In this document: piece by piece, positions 1 to 7,539 of the stretch | How positions within the stretch are numbered: position 1 is the first letter of the stretch | Layout: each line of letters opens with the position of its first letter | Origin: Sphingomonas sp. UBA978 | GTDB lineage: Bacteria > Pseudomonadota > Alphaproteobacteria > Sphingomonadales > Sphingomonadaceae | NCBI RefSeq assembly: GCF_002292295.1 | Contig: NZ_DBBS01000003.1 | Location: forward strand, 62,001 to 126,000 | Direction: 5' to 3' | Length of the DNA: 64,000 nucleotides | Notes under the pieces: model-generated | Told to the model about the DNA's origin: nothing | Database searches by the model: none | Seen by the model: only the letters and a program-made list of their open reading frames with translations | Translations under genes and position numbers: made by a program

Positions 1-306
1 GTCGTGACCGTGATCGACACCGGCACCGCGCTGGGCCTCGACGCCACGCCCGACGGTGCCCGACGTGCGGTCATCACCCGCGTCGATGGCCATCCCTATG
101 CGATCCTCGTCGATGCGCTGGAGGATGTCGCGACGTTCGAACGCCAGCCGCTGTCGTCCGGCCTCGCGCTCGATCGCGGCTGGGCGTCGGTCGGCGTCGG
201 TCTGGTCGAGCGGGACGGCGAACCGCTGCTGATCGTCGATCTCGCCGCGCTGGTGCCGCAGACGGTGGCGACCGCGGGCGCATCGCCGCAACCGCTCGCG
301 GCTTAA
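1..306 (+). CDS. cheW: CheW-like chemotaxis coupling protein, C-terminal fragment
   Basis: The reading frame is already open at base 1 and ends at 306, so only about the last 100 residues are present. They match the second half of a CheW/SH3-like coupling domain: a 'YAILVDALEDV' strand, then 'VGVGLVERDGEPLLIVDLAALV', which is the typical last beta hairpin of CheW. CheW bridges chemoreceptors and the CheA kinase at the cytoplasmic face of the membrane. The gene is followed at short distance by cheY, cheB and cheR on the same strand, which supports the call. The GTG at position 4 is probably internal rather than the true start. A CheW-type domain of another protein cannot be excluded from this fragment. 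Confidence 0.75.
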   Translation, partial: VVTVIDTGTALGLDATPDGARRAVITRVDGHPYAILVDALEDVATFERQPLSSGLALDRGWASVGVGLVERDGEPLLIVDLAALVPQTVATAGASPQPLAA

Positions 307-372
307 CGCGACGCTTACGCTTCGCTGCCATACTCCCCTTCCGGCGATCTCCGCTCGTAAAAAGGCCTATCC

Positions 373-738
373 ATGAAGACCTGCCTCGTCGTCGACGATT
401 CGAAAGTGATCCGAAAGGTCGCCCGTCACATCCTGGAAACGCTCGACTTTACGGTGACGGAGGCGTGCGACGGGCGCGAGGCGCTGGACGCCTGCATGGC
501 GTCGGCACCCGACGTGATCCTGCTCGACTGGAACATGCCGGTGATGAGCGGGATGGATTTCCTGCGCGCGCTGCGCGATTCGACCATCGCGTCGCGGCCG
601 AAGGTGGTGTTCTGCACGACCGAGAACGGCATGGCCTATATCCGTGCGGCGATCGAGGCCGGGGCGGACGAATATGTGATGAAGCCCTTCGATCGCGACA
701 CGCTGGAATCGAAACTTCAGATCGTCGGCATGGCCTGA
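373..738 (+). CDS. cheY: Chemotaxis response regulator CheY
   Basis: A 121-residue stand-alone receiver domain with no output domain, the size of CheY. The acidic pocket is D8/D9, the phospho-acceptor is D52 in 'LLDWNMP', the switch threonine is T83 and the conserved lysine is K104 in 'VMKPF'. In the family, the phosphorylated form leaves the CheA complex and binds the flagellar motor switch or acts as a phosphate sink. It lies between the cheW fragment and cheB, all on the plus strand with small gaps, so it is probably part of one operon. Confidence 0.9.
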   Translation: MKTCLVVDDSKVIRKVARHILETLDFTVTEACDGREALDACMASAPDVILLDWNMPVMSGMDFLRALRDSTIASRPKVVFCTTENGMAYIRAAIEAGADEYVMKPFDRDTLESKLQIVGMA

Positions 739-754
739 CGCGGGAGGTCCGGCG

Positions 755-1843
755 ATGGCCCTTGCCGCGCATACGTTTGTCCCCCCCGAAACCGGATCGG
801 CGCGCGTCCTCATCGTCGATGATTCGGCGGTGGCGCGCGCGGTGATGGAACGGATCGTCGCGGCGACCGACCGTTTCGTGGTGGCGGCGAGCGTCAGCAC
901 GGCGACCGGCGCGCTGGCGTTTCTGGCGCACAACCGCGTCCAGTTCATCCTGCTCGACATCGAGATGCCCGGCATCGACGGCATCACCGCACTGCCCGAT
1001 CTGATCGCGGCGGGGCAGGGGGCGCGGGTGCTGATCGTCTCCGGCCAGGCGAGCGAGGGGGCGAGCACCACGGTGCAGGCGCTCGCGCTCGGCGCGGCCG
1101 ATACCCTGTTCAAGCCCGCCAGCGGCGAACGGCTGGGCGGCTTCGGCGCGGCGCTGGTCGACAAGCTCGTCCGTCTCGCCGACCCGGCGGTGCCGCGCGC
1201 GTCGGCCGCGGCCACCGTATCGCGCGTGCCCACTGTGGCGCCGTCGCGACCGGTCGTCGTCGGCGAGGAATTCGACGTCGTCGCGATCGGCGCGTCGACC
1301 GGCGGCATTCACGCGCTCAGCCAGCTGCTGCGCGCGATCCCGTCCGAATTCCGCCTGCCGATCCTCGTCACCCAGCATCTGCCGGCCTCGTTCATGCCCT
1401 ATTTCGCGGCACAGCTCGCGGTAATCGCAAGCCGGCCGTGCGACGTCGCGGCCGATCACACGCGGCTGCGCCCCGGGCGGATCGTCGTCGCGCCCGGCGA
1501 TGCGCACATGCGCTGCGTCGCCCTGCCCGACGGGGGCGCGGCGATCCGGCTGAGCGGCGATCCGAGCGGCAGCGGCTGCATGCCGTCGGTCGATCCGATG
1601 TTCGCCTCGCTGGCGAGCGTGTTCGGGTCGCGGATGCTCGCGATCGTCTTGAGCGGCATGGGCCGCGATGGCGCAGATGGCGCCGGATACGTCCATCGGG
1701 CGGGGGGATGCGTGGTGGTGCAGGATCAGGCGAGTTCGGTGGTCTGGGGCATGCCGGGTGCGGTGGCGGACACGGGCTGCGCCGACGCGATCCTGTCGCC
1801 GGCCGCGATCGGCCGTCTCGCCGCGACGAGGCAGCGACCGTGA
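755..1843 (+). CDS. cheB: Chemotaxis response regulator / protein-glutamate methylesterase CheB
   Basis: 362 residues with the two CheB domains in order: a receiver (about 17-135, phospho-acceptor D68 in 'LLDIEMP'), a proline/alanine-rich linker, and the methylesterase domain (about 172-360). The catalytic triad is visible: S181 in 'GASTGG', H208 in 'TQHLP' and D305 in 'GMGRDGADG'. The enzyme removes methyl groups from, or deamidates, receptor glutamyl/glutaminyl sites, opposing CheR. Its TGA stop overlaps the GTG start of cheR, indicating translational coupling. Confidence 0.93.
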   Translation: MALAAHTFVPPETGSARVLIVDDSAVARAVMERIVAATDRFVVAASVSTATGALAFLAHNRVQFILLDIEMPGIDGITALPDLIAAGQGARVLIVSGQASEGASTTVQALALGAADTLFKPASGERLGGFGAALVDKLVRLADPAVPRASAAATVSRVPTVAPSRPVVVGEEFDVVAIGASTGGIHALSQLLRAIPSEFRLPILVTQHLPASFMPYFAAQLAVIASRPCDVAADHTRLRPGRIVVAPGDAHMRCVALPDGGAAIRLSGDPSGSGCMPSVDPMFASLASVFGSRMLAIVLSGMGRDGADGAGYVHRAGGCVVVQDQASSVVWGMPGAVADTGCADAILSPAAIGRLAATRQRP

Positions 1844-2724
1844 GCGCCGCCCAGCAACCGCTGTCGGCGCCGGTTTCGCAGGTCGCGCTGAGCGTGTTCA
1901 GTGCGCTGCTGGAAGCGCGCACCGGCCAGCAGATCACCAGCTATCGCTCGTGGCGGATCGACACCGCGCTGAAACCGCTGCTGCGCGACCATAATCTGCA
2001 GACGCTCGACCAGCTCATCACCATGCTGCTCGACGGGCAGGACCAGAAGATCGGCGACCAGATCGTCGATGCGCTCGTCAACCAGGAAACCTCCTTCTTC
2101 CGCGACGCCCCGATCTTCGACATGGTGGTCGAGGCGGTCGCCGCGGCGGAGGCCGACGGCCGTCGCGCCCGGATCTGGTGCGCCGGCTGCTCGACCGGGC
2201 AGGAGCCGCTGTCGCTCGCGATGCTGTTCGCCGAACGAGAGGACGCGGGCCAGAACACGGGCCAGACCACGGGCAGGCCGATGCCGGAGATCGTCGCCAC
2301 CGACGTCTCGGACGCCGCGGTCGCCCGCGCGAAGGCCGGCCGCTACACTCAGTTCGAAATCCAGCGCGGCCTGCCGATCCGCCGCATGATGCGCTGGTTC
2401 GAGGCGGACGGCAGCGACTGGGTCGCCCGGCCCGACCTCACCCGGCTGGTGACGGTCCGTCGCAACAATCTCGTCGCCGACCGCCCGCCCTCGGGCAAGT
2501 TCGACGTCGTCCTGTGCCGCAACGTGCTGCTCTATCTGTCCACCGCGACCAAGGCGGACGTGTTCGCCCGCTTCGCCGACGTGATCCGGCCGGGCGGGAC
2601 GCTGGTGCTGGGCGCGGGCGAGACGGTGATCGGCCAGACCCGCGCCTTCGAGCCGAGCCGCCGCCTGCGCGGCCTGTACGAACGCGTCGGACCGACCGGT
2701 TCCGCGCGCCGCGCCGCCGCCTGA
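1840..2724 (+). CDS. cheR: Chemotaxis protein-glutamate O-methyltransferase CheR
   Basis: 294 residues from the GTG at 1840, which overlaps the cheB stop as GTGA. A longer open frame reaching back to 1438 runs through cheB and is not credible. The N-terminal helical domain is followed by 'NQETSFFRD' (about 81-89), the hallmark of CheR, then the SAM-binding motif 'WCAGCSTGQEP' (about 113-122) and 'CRNVLLYL'. It methylates glutamates on chemoreceptors using S-adenosylmethionine. It is the last gene of the visible chemotaxis group; the next gene is a cell-wall amidase. Confidence 0.93.
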   Translation: MSAAQQPLSAPVSQVALSVFSALLEARTGQQITSYRSWRIDTALKPLLRDHNLQTLDQLITMLLDGQDQKIGDQIVDALVNQETSFFRDAPIFDMVVEAVAAAEADGRRARIWCAGCSTGQEPLSLAMLFAEREDAGQNTGQTTGRPMPEIVATDVSDAAVARAKAGRYTQFEIQRGLPIRRMMRWFEADGSDWVARPDLTRLVTVRRNNLVADRPPSGKFDVVLCRNVLLYLSTATKADVFARFADVIRPGGTLVLGAGETVIGQTRAFEPSRRLRGLYERVGPTGSARRAAA

Positions 2725-2765
2725 CGCCCCTTACGTCGGGCGCGCGGCTCGGCTAGAACACGGGC

Positions 2766-3455
2766 ATGACCATCCTCGACACGCCCTCGCCGAACTTCGA
2801 CGAGCGGACGCTGCCGATCAGCATGATCGTGCTGCATTATACCGGCATGCAGGACGGCCCGTCCGCGCTTGCACGGCTGCGCGATCCGGAGGCGAAGGTC
2901 TCCGCCCATTATCTCGTCGAGGAGGACGGCACGGTGTGCCGGCTGGTCGCCGAGGACAAGCGCGCCTGGCATGCCGGCCGTTCGCACTGGCGCGGCGTCG
3001 CCGACGTCAATTCGGCGAGCGTCGGGATCGAGATCGTCAATCCCGGCCACGAATGGGGCTATCGCCCGTTCACCGACGAACAGATCGACGCGCTCGTCCC
3101 GCTGGTCGCCGCGATCAAGGAACGCCACGGCATCACCCGCGGCAATATCGTCGGCCATTCCGACATCGCGCCGACGCGCAAGCGCGATCCCGGCGAGCTG
3201 TTCCCCTGGGCGCGGCTGGCGAAACTGCGGCTCGCGCTGCCGCGGCCGACGCGCAACCTGATGGACCCGATGTGGACGCAGGGCGGCTTCCTGCTCGCGC
3301 TCGAACGCTTCGGCTATGACGTCACCGACGCGATGGCGGCGATCATGGCGTTCCAGCGCCGCTTCCGCCCCGAACTGATCGATGGCGAGATCGATGCCGA
3401 ATGCCGGATGATCCTGCTCGCGCTGCTGCTGCCACGGCCGCAAGGGGACGGCTAG
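2766..3455 (+). CDS. N-acetylmuramoyl-L-alanine amidase (AmiD/AmpD type) with peptidoglycan-binding tail
   Basis: 229 residues. The amidase_2 domain (about 15-150) carries the expected zinc ligands H24 ('VLHYTG'), H131 ('GHSDIAPTRK') and D141, plus E89 in 'VGIEIVN'. The last 65 residues look like a small helical peptidoglycan-binding domain ('GFLLALERFGYDV...IMAFQRRFRPE'). There is no clear signal peptide, so it may act in the cytoplasm on recycled anhydro-muropeptides, as AmpD does. AmiD-like enzymes are lipoproteins, and this N-terminus has no lipobox. It starts 41 bases after cheR, but the function is unrelated. Confidence 0.85.
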   Translation: MTILDTPSPNFDERTLPISMIVLHYTGMQDGPSALARLRDPEAKVSAHYLVEEDGTVCRLVAEDKRAWHAGRSHWRGVADVNSASVGIEIVNPGHEWGYRPFTDEQIDALVPLVAAIKERHGITRGNIVGHSDIAPTRKRDPGELFPWARLAKLRLALPRPTRNLMDPMWTQGGFLLALERFGYDVTDAMAAIMAFQRRFRPELIDGEIDAECRMILLALLLPRPQGDG

Positions 3456-3462
3456 GATCGGA

Positions 3463-3532
3463 TGACATCAGATTGATCCGAATGGTCGTCATTGCTTCGC
3501 TGCGCTCGCAATGACGGATCAGTTCGATGTCA
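3463..3532. repeat. Short copy of palindromic repeat family A
   Basis: Outer arms tgacatc (3463-3469) and gatgtca (3526-3532) enclose an inner pair gtcattgc / gcaatgac (3488-3495 / 3508-3515). The same outer and inner motifs occur at 4956-5072, where the inner arms are 29 bases and perfect. This copy has only the right inner arm, so it looks like a deletion derivative. It lies between the amidase gene and rnpB. Confidence 0.8.
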
Positions 3533-3570
3533 CGCTTTCCTCGCGCGCATTCCCGCGCTAGGGCGCCCCG

Positions 3571-3932
3571 GTCAGAGGGTCGGGCGGCCGCGGGCGCTTT
3601 CGGGCGCGCGAGGAAAGTCCGGGCTCCGCGGAACGACGGTGCCGGGTAACGCCCGGCGGGGGCGACCCCAGGGACAGTGCCACAGAGAGCAGACGGCCGG
3701 TCTTCGGACCGGTCACGGTGAAAGGGTGCGGTAAGAGCGCACCGCGCGCCTGGCAACAGGGGCGGCACGGCAAACCCCACCGGGAGCAAGACCGAATAGG
3801 GGCGGCACATGGGCTTCGTTCCAGCTCGTCGCCCGGGTTGGTTGCTTGAGGCGGCGCGCAAGCGTCGTCCTAGAGGAATGGTCGCCCATCTCCTTCGGGA
3901 GTGGACAGAACCCGGCTTATAGACCCTCTGAC
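3571..3932 (+). ncRNA. rnpB: RNase P RNA (type A)
   Basis: The catalytic RNA of RNase P, which matures tRNA 5' ends. The ends pair as helix P1: gtcagagggtc (3571-3581) with gaccctctgac (3922-3932). Conserved core blocks are present in order: gaggaaagtccgggctcc (CRI region, from about 3608), gggtaacgcccggcg, a ccacagagagcagac segment (about 3679), ggtgaaagggtgcggtaagagcgcaccg (from about 3717, including the near-universal ggtaagagc), and near the 3' end agaggaatggtcgcc and gacagaacccggcttata. The length of about 362 bases and the order fit the ancestral type A of alphaproteobacteria. Open frames crossing this region are spurious. The ends are inferred from P1 pairing. Confidence 0.95.
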
Positions 3933-3992
3933 GACTTTCCGCCTCGCGCAATGGACGTTGCACGCCGCCGTTCAACGCTTATGTGAGCGGCG

Positions 3993-4532
3993 ATGGCGCG
4001 CAGCACGATCCGTTCGAACGACTGGGGTTTCCCCCGCTGGCGAGGCTATGGCTCCAGCCGCGACGCGACGACGGTGCGATTGTGCGACCGCCACGGTTGC
4101 GACGCGCCCGGCAATTGTCCCGCGCCCAAATCGCCGAACAGCCCCGATCGCTGGTATTTCTGCGAAACCCATGCCGCCGAGTACAATCGCGGCTGGAATT
4201 ATTTCGAGGGCCTGTCGGCGGAAGAGGCGGCGCAGCGCGAGGCGTCGGAGAGCAGCACCGCCAAGGGCTATGCCAATGCCAGCCATTATGCCTGGGGCGG
4301 ATCGGGCGACGGCAGCCGCTCGCGCGACGAGATGCGCGCGCTGGAGGCGCTGGGGCTGGAGAGCGACGCCCATTTCGATGCGGTGAAAGCGGCTTGGCGG
4401 CGCATGGCCAAGGAAAACCATCCCGACGTCCGCCCCGGCGACGCCGATGCCGCAGTGCGCTTCCAGACCGTGCAGGCCGCCTATGAGGTGCTGCGATCCG
4501 CCGAGGAGCGCCGCGAGTGGCGCCCCAGCTGA
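3993..4532 (+). CDS. J-domain (DnaJ-like) protein with N-terminal cysteine motif
   Basis: 179 residues. The C-terminal 65 residues form a J domain: 'EMRALEALGLESDAHFDAVKAAWRRMAKENHPDVRPGD', with the HPD signature at 143-145, then an alpha helix IV-like 'FQTVQAAYEVLRS'. J domains stimulate the ATPase of DnaK-type chaperones. The N-terminal half has no G/F or zinc-finger domain of classical DnaJ, but has cysteines at 31, 36, 42 and 57 with nearby histidines, which might bind a metal. Its 3' end overlaps the next gene (a 2Fe-2S protein) by 16 bases, so the two are probably co-translated. A role in Fe-S handling is an inference from this neighbour only. Confidence 0.8.
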   Translation: MARSTIRSNDWGFPRWRGYGSSRDATTVRLCDRHGCDAPGNCPAPKSPNSPDRWYFCETHAAEYNRGWNYFEGLSAEEAAQREASESSTAKGYANASHYAWGGSGDGSRSRDEMRALEALGLESDAHFDAVKAAWRRMAKENHPDVRPGDADAAVRFQTVQAAYEVLRSAEERREWRPS

Positions 4533-4849
4533 AGCGGGTCCGCAGCGACTGGCAGGGTGCGGTGCTGGTCTGCGGCAAATGTTCGAAGAAGCTCGACGGC
4601 GGGTTTGGCAAGAAGGGCCGCACCCCGCTCGCCAAGCTGTTGCGCAAGATCCTCGGGCTGAAGAAGGGCCGCAAGGCGACGCTCGGCGTGGTCGAGACGC
4701 GCTGCCTCGGTATCTGTCCGCGTGCCGGCGTCGCGCTGGTCGACGGCCGCCGCCCCGGCGAATGGCTGGTCGTGCCGCGCGAGGCCGATATCGTCGAACT
4801 CGCCGCCCGGCTGGAGCGCACGCCTGTCGTGGCCGACGAGCCGCGCTGA
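4517..4849 (+). CDS. (2Fe-2S) ferredoxin-like thioredoxin-fold protein
   Basis: 110 residues from a GTG start inside the end of the J-domain gene. Four cysteines, C19, C22, C63 and C67 ('CGKC' and 'RCLGICPRAG'), resemble the cluster ligands of thioredoxin-like 2Fe-2S ferredoxins. The segment 'GVALVDGRRPGEWLVV' after the last cysteine pair is typical of this family. A lysine-rich insert (about 32-53) lies between the cysteine pairs. Such proteins carry single electrons; the partner is unknown here. The overlap with the preceding J-domain gene suggests a two-gene unit. Confidence 0.75.
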   Translation: MAPQLKRVRSDWQGAVLVCGKCSKKLDGGFGKKGRTPLAKLLRKILGLKKGRKATLGVVETRCLGICPRAGVALVDGRRPGEWLVVPREADIVELAARLERTPVVADEPR

Positions 4850-4889
4850 CACGTCGTATGCGTCGTCGCCGGTGCGGCGAAGCGGGTCC

Positions 4890-5125
4890 GTCATCGCCGC
4901 GCAGGCGGGGATCCGTAGACGTTGCCGTTGCCGTTGCGGCGCCATTCGAATCGGATGACATGAGATTGATCTGAATGTTCGTCATTGCGAGCGCAGCGAA
5001 GCAATCCAGAGCCGTACCAGGACGCCCTGGATTGCTTCGCTGCGCTCGCAATGACGGATCAGTTTGATGTCATCCCGCTCCAGCGACCTTGGCGTGCATG
5101 GACCCCGCCTGCGTGGGGAATGACG
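4890..5125. repeat. Inverted-repeat element of family B, split by a family A element
   Basis: The left arm at 4890-4915 (gtcatcgccgcgcaggcggg and following) and the right arm at 5099-5125 (accccgcctgcgtgggg, atgacg) are imperfect inverted copies. The same arm motif occurs at 14275-14368 and 24996-25098. Here the interior is filled by a complete family A element (4956-5072), giving a nested structure. Together these elements fill the roughly 320 bases between the ferredoxin-like gene and the SufE-like gene; nothing else is seen there. Confidence 0.65.
4956..5072. repeat. Full-length palindromic repeat of family A
   Basis: Inner arms of 29 bases are perfectly complementary (4981-5009 with 5027-5055; each contains cattgcgagcgcagcgaagc or its complement), with a 17-base loop. 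Short outer arms tgacat / atgtca close the element. Other copies are at 3463-3532 (short) and 10684-10760. The element has no open frame and is best described as a miniature mobile or REP-like sequence. Confidence 0.85.
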
Positions 5126-5170
5126 CCATGAGGTCGCGGGAAACGATCACGGCGACGCCGCCGATCGGCC

Positions 5171-5575
5171 TCAGACGTAGCGTGCCGCCGTCTCGCGGAT
5201 CAGCGCGATCATGTTGGGGATGCCCTGCGTCCGGTTCGAACTCAGCTGCTTGCCCAGATCGAACGGCGCCAGCGCGCCCTCAATGTCCGTCGCGGCGATC
5301 GCCGCCGGCGCGCGGTCCTGCACGGTCAGCAGGACGAGCGCGATGATCCCCTTGGTGATCGCCGCATTGCTGTCGGCGAGGAAGTGGAGCGTGCCGTCGT
5401 CGCGGCGGGTCGGGTAGACCCACACCGACGCCGAACAGCCCCGCACCAGCGTCGCCTCGGTCTTCAGCGCGTCGGGCATCGGCTCCAGCGCGCGGCCCAG
5501 ATCGATCAGCAGGCGATAGCGATCGTCGGGTTCGAGGAAGTCGTATTCGTCGTGGACGTCGGCGATGCTGGTCAT
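5171..5575 (-). CDS. sufE: SufE-family Fe-S cluster assembly protein
   Basis: 134 residues. It matches the SufE/CsdE family: 'YRLLIDLGRALEPMP', then the active-site cysteine C47 in 'LVRGCSASVWV', then 'FLADSNAAITKGIIALVL' and the C-terminal 'FDLGKQLSSNRTQGIPNMIALIR'. SufE accepts persulfide sulfur from the cysteine desulfurase SufS and hands it to the scaffold. The ATG at 5575 was chosen because the family starts shortly before the 'EYDFLEPDDRYRLL' helix; the open frame extending further upstream has no similarity. It is downstream of the psp array on the same strand, 59 bases after the last small gene. Confidence 0.9.
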   Translation of the reverse strand: MTSIADVHDEYDFLEPDDRYRLLIDLGRALEPMPDALKTEATLVRGCSASVWVYPTRRDDGTLHFLADSNAAITKGIIALVLLTVQDRAPAAIAATDIEGALAPFDLGKQLSSNRTQGIPNMIALIRETAARYV

Positions 5576-5634
5576 GCCTCGCGCGGTACAGCCGGGGCGG
5601 GGCGGGGGCAACCGCATCGGGTCGCCCGCCGGCG

Positions 5635-5871
5635 TCAGAGGTCGACGCCCGCCGCGATCGCCTCCAGCTTCTTGATCCGCTCCTTGAGGTCGGCGATCTC
5701 GATCCGCGATCCGGCCGAGGCGACGTTGGGCAAGGGGTCGGCGGTCTGGTCGAGCTGCTGGTGCTTGAGCGCCAGCCAGCCGCGCCAGCCCGACAGGCCT
5801 GCGGTGGTGACCATCGCCAGCCCGGCCAGCGACGACAGCGATACGGTCAGATAGACGTTGGGATCGAACAT
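5635..5871 (-). CDS. Small membrane protein with coiled coil, PspB-like array member 5
   Basis: 78 residues: an N-terminal membrane segment (about 7-30, 'LTVSLSSLAGLAMVTTAGL'), a short cytoplasmic linker and a C-terminal helix 'IEIADLKERIKKLEAIAAGVDL'. The design (one membrane helix followed by an 'L.ERI..LE.I' coiled coil) is that of PspB. It is the last and most divergent of the small membrane proteins following pspC on the minus strand. The function is unknown; a role in envelope stress is inferred from position. Confidence 0.65.
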   Translation of the reverse strand: MFDPNVYLTVSLSSLAGLAMVTTAGLSGWRGWLALKHQQLDQTADPLPNVASAGSRIEIADLKERIKKLEAIAAGVDL

Positions 5872-5894
5872 GGTCTGCCTCCTTCCGGCAGGGG

Positions 5895-6194
5895 TCAGTT
5901 GATGGGAAGCCGCGACGGCGCGGTGCTGCGTCCGTCGTGACGGGCGTCGCGCAGGGCGTCGATTTCCTGCGCCAGATCGACGCCGCGGTCGGTGACGATG
6001 CGTTCGAGGACGCGGACGCGCTCCTCCAGCCGTTCGGTCTGGGTGGCATATTGCGCCGCCTTCTCGGCGACCTTGGTCGCCTCGATGTCCATCCGTCGCT
6101 GCTGGAGCGCGAACCAGGGCTTGACGACGATCCCGCCGATGATCGCGACGATCGGGATCAACAGAGCCAGAACCGGGATGATGAGTGGGGACAT
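5895..6194 (-). CDS. Small membrane protein with coiled coil, PspB-like array member 4
   Basis: 99 residues from the ATG at 6194; an upstream ATG would add a non-conserved tail. The N-terminus is hydrophobic ('IIPVLALLIPIVAIIGGIVV', about residues 5-24). It is followed by a basic stretch with 'KPWFALQQRR' and a heptad-like helix 'QTERLEERVRVLERIVTDRG'. The last motif is shared with the neighbouring small genes and with PspB. The segment resembles an RsmG-free, single-pass inner membrane protein with its helix in the cytoplasm; no enzymatic motif is visible. Confidence 0.7.
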   Translation of the reverse strand: MSPLIIPVLALLIPIVAIIGGIVVKPWFALQQRRMDIEATKVAEKAAQYATQTERLEERVRVLERIVTDRGVDLAQEIDALRDARHDGRSTAPSRLPIN

Positions 6195-6222
6195 GATCGT
6201 GGCTTTCGAAAAAAAGGGGCGG

Positions 6223-6486
6223 TCAGCCTGCGCGCAGCTGTTCGATCTCATGACCCAGCCGGTGCGATCGGTCGGTCACGATGCTCTCGATCGTGGCGAG
6301 CCGCTCCTGCAACCGGTCGATCTGGCCGACCCGGCGGGCGTTCTCGGCATCGAGCAGTTCGATGTCGTGCCGCGCGGCGAGATCGGGGGCGGTGGTCGCC
6401 TGCCGCACCTTGCGGCGGGCATACCATTGGATCGCGAGCGTTATCAGCGCGCCGGCGAACATGGAAAAGAAGTGGTCGGGTCCCAT
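6223..6486 (-). CDS. Small membrane protein with coiled coil, PspB-like array member 3
   Basis: 87 residues. A membrane segment near the N-terminus (about 5-23, 'HFFSMFAGALITLAIQWYA') is followed by an arginine-rich turn and a long helix ending 'QIDRLQERLATIESIVTDRS'. That helix keeps the 'L.ERLATIE.IVTD' pattern found in the flanking genes, which suggests descent by tandem duplication. It lies 28 bases from member 4 and 12 bases from member 2 on the same strand. Confidence 0.7.
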   Translation of the reverse strand: MGPDHFFSMFAGALITLAIQWYARRKVRQATTAPDLAARHDIELLDAENARRVGQIDRLQERLATIESIVTDRSHRLGHEIEQLRAG

Positions 6487-6498
6487 CCTGCGTATTCC

Positions 6499-6792
6499 TT
6501 AGCGGTCGCGGAGTGATTCGATCTCGCGGGCGGTACGCTCGGCGGGATCGGTGGCGATGCGTTCGAGGGTGGCGATCCGCTCCTCGAGGCGGCTGACCTG
6601 CCCGGTCAGGCGATCGTTTTCGCTGGCGAGCAGCTGCATCGTGCGCTGGTCGTCAGGATTACGCTTCACCGTCATCCCCCAGTCGTCGCTCGGCGCATAG
6701 CCGTGGCGGGCGCGGATCCAGTTGTTGATGAGCCAGCCACCCGTCGAGATGAGGACGAGGGCGAGGATGAGGAAGGTGCCTTCCGGAGACAT
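6499..6792 (-). CDS. Small membrane protein with coiled coil, PspB-like array member 2
   Basis: 97 residues. The N-terminal membrane helix ('FLILALVLISTGGWLINNWI', about 7-26) is followed by 'RARHGYAPSDDWG' and the helix 'LTGQVSRLEERIATLERIAT' then 'DPAERTAREIESLRDR'. The last 33 residues are almost identical to the end of member 1 (6805-7125), and both carry the 'HGYP/HGYAP' motif after the membrane helix. This is direct evidence of a recent tandem duplication. Confidence 0.75.
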   Translation of the reverse strand: MSPEGTFLILALVLISTGGWLINNWIRARHGYAPSDDWGMTVKRNPDDQRTMQLLASENDRLTGQVSRLEERIATLERIATDPAERTAREIESLRDR

Positions 6793-6804
6793 GATGCTGT
6801 TCCC

Positions 6805-7125
6805 TTACCGGTCGCGGAGCGCTTCGATCTCGCGGGCGGTGCGCTCGGCGGGATCGGTGGCGATGCGTTCGAGGACGGCGATCCGTTCCTCCAGGCGGCT
6901 GACCTGTCCGGTCAGCTTGTCGTTCTCGTTGGTGAGCAGCATGATCTTGCGCTCCGCCTCGATCCCGTCGCCGTCCTGCGCCATGCCGCGCCAGTGGCGG
7001 CGGCGGTTGCGGCGGCCTTCGTCATCGAGCGGGTAGCCATGCTTGGCCTTGACCCAGGTGGTGAAGGCGTGGCGCGCCGATACCGCGCCGACGATCCCCA
7101 CCGGCACCATCCAACCCATATCCAT
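6805..7125 (-). CDS. Small membrane protein with coiled coil, PspB-like array member 1
   Basis: 106 residues from the ATG at 7125; the open frame further upstream overlaps pspC out of frame and is rejected. A hydrophobic N-terminus ('MGWMVPVGIVGAVSARHAFT') is followed by 'VKAKHGYPLDDEG', an arginine-rich segment and the helix 'LTGQVSRLEERIAVLERIAT'. The C-terminal third matches member 2 nearly residue for residue. It follows pspC after 38 bases and is probably in the psp transcript. Confidence 0.75.
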   Translation of the reverse strand: MDMGWMVPVGIVGAVSARHAFTTWVKAKHGYPLDDEGRRNRRRHWRGMAQDGDGIEAERKIMLLTNENDKLTGQVSRLEERIAVLERIATDPAERTAREIEALRDR

Positions 7126-7163
7126 CGTATCTCTCCCTCTGGCCCCTCGCGAGCGTCCCCGGC

Positions 7164-7538
7164 TCAGCGCAGGCTGTCGATTTCCTCGGCCAGCCGGTTG
7201 TTGCGGCTGGTGTAATGCAGCTCGATGTCGGCGAGCCGGCGGTCGATGTCGCGGAACTTGCTGCGCACTTCGGCGGTCGAGCGCTTCGGGTTCGAGCGCA
7301 TGCCCTGCCAGAACTTCGCGTCCTCCTGCGTCTCGTACAGGCCGACTGGCTTCTTCGGCGCCAGCCAGCCGGCGGCGAGATAGGCGACGAAGACCCAGCC
7401 CGACGTCGCCAGCGTCAGCACGATCATCGCGACCCGGACGAGCGTGATGTCGAAGCCGGTATAGTCGGCGATGCCGGCGCAGACGCCCATCCACTTGGCA
7501 TCCTGCTTGTCGAGGTAGAATTTGGTGCGGGCGGCCAT
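7164..7538 (-). CDS. pspC: PspC-domain envelope stress protein
   Basis: 124 residues. The N-terminal PspC domain is clear: 'FYLDKQDAKWMGVCAGIADYTGFDITLVRVAMIVLTLAT' with the membrane segment at about 34-60. A cytoplasmic tail of about 60 residues ends in a helix with 'FRDIDRRLADIELHYTSRNNRLAEEIDSLR'. PspC is the inner-membrane sensor/effector that, with PspB, recruits PspA under membrane stress. It is in the canonical order pspA-pspB-pspC, 1 base after pspB. Confidence 0.92.
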   Translation of the reverse strand: MAARTKFYLDKQDAKWMGVCAGIADYTGFDITLVRVAMIVLTLATSGWVFVAYLAAGWLAPKKPVGLYETQEDAKFWQGMRSNPKRSTAEVRSKFRDIDRRLADIELHYTSRNNRLAEEIDSLR

Positions 7539-7539
7539 C

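Noticed and set aside
1438..1839. Longer cheR start inside cheB
   Set aside because: The extra 134 residues are the shadow frame of cheB; the GTG at 1840 overlaps the cheB stop and fits the family start.
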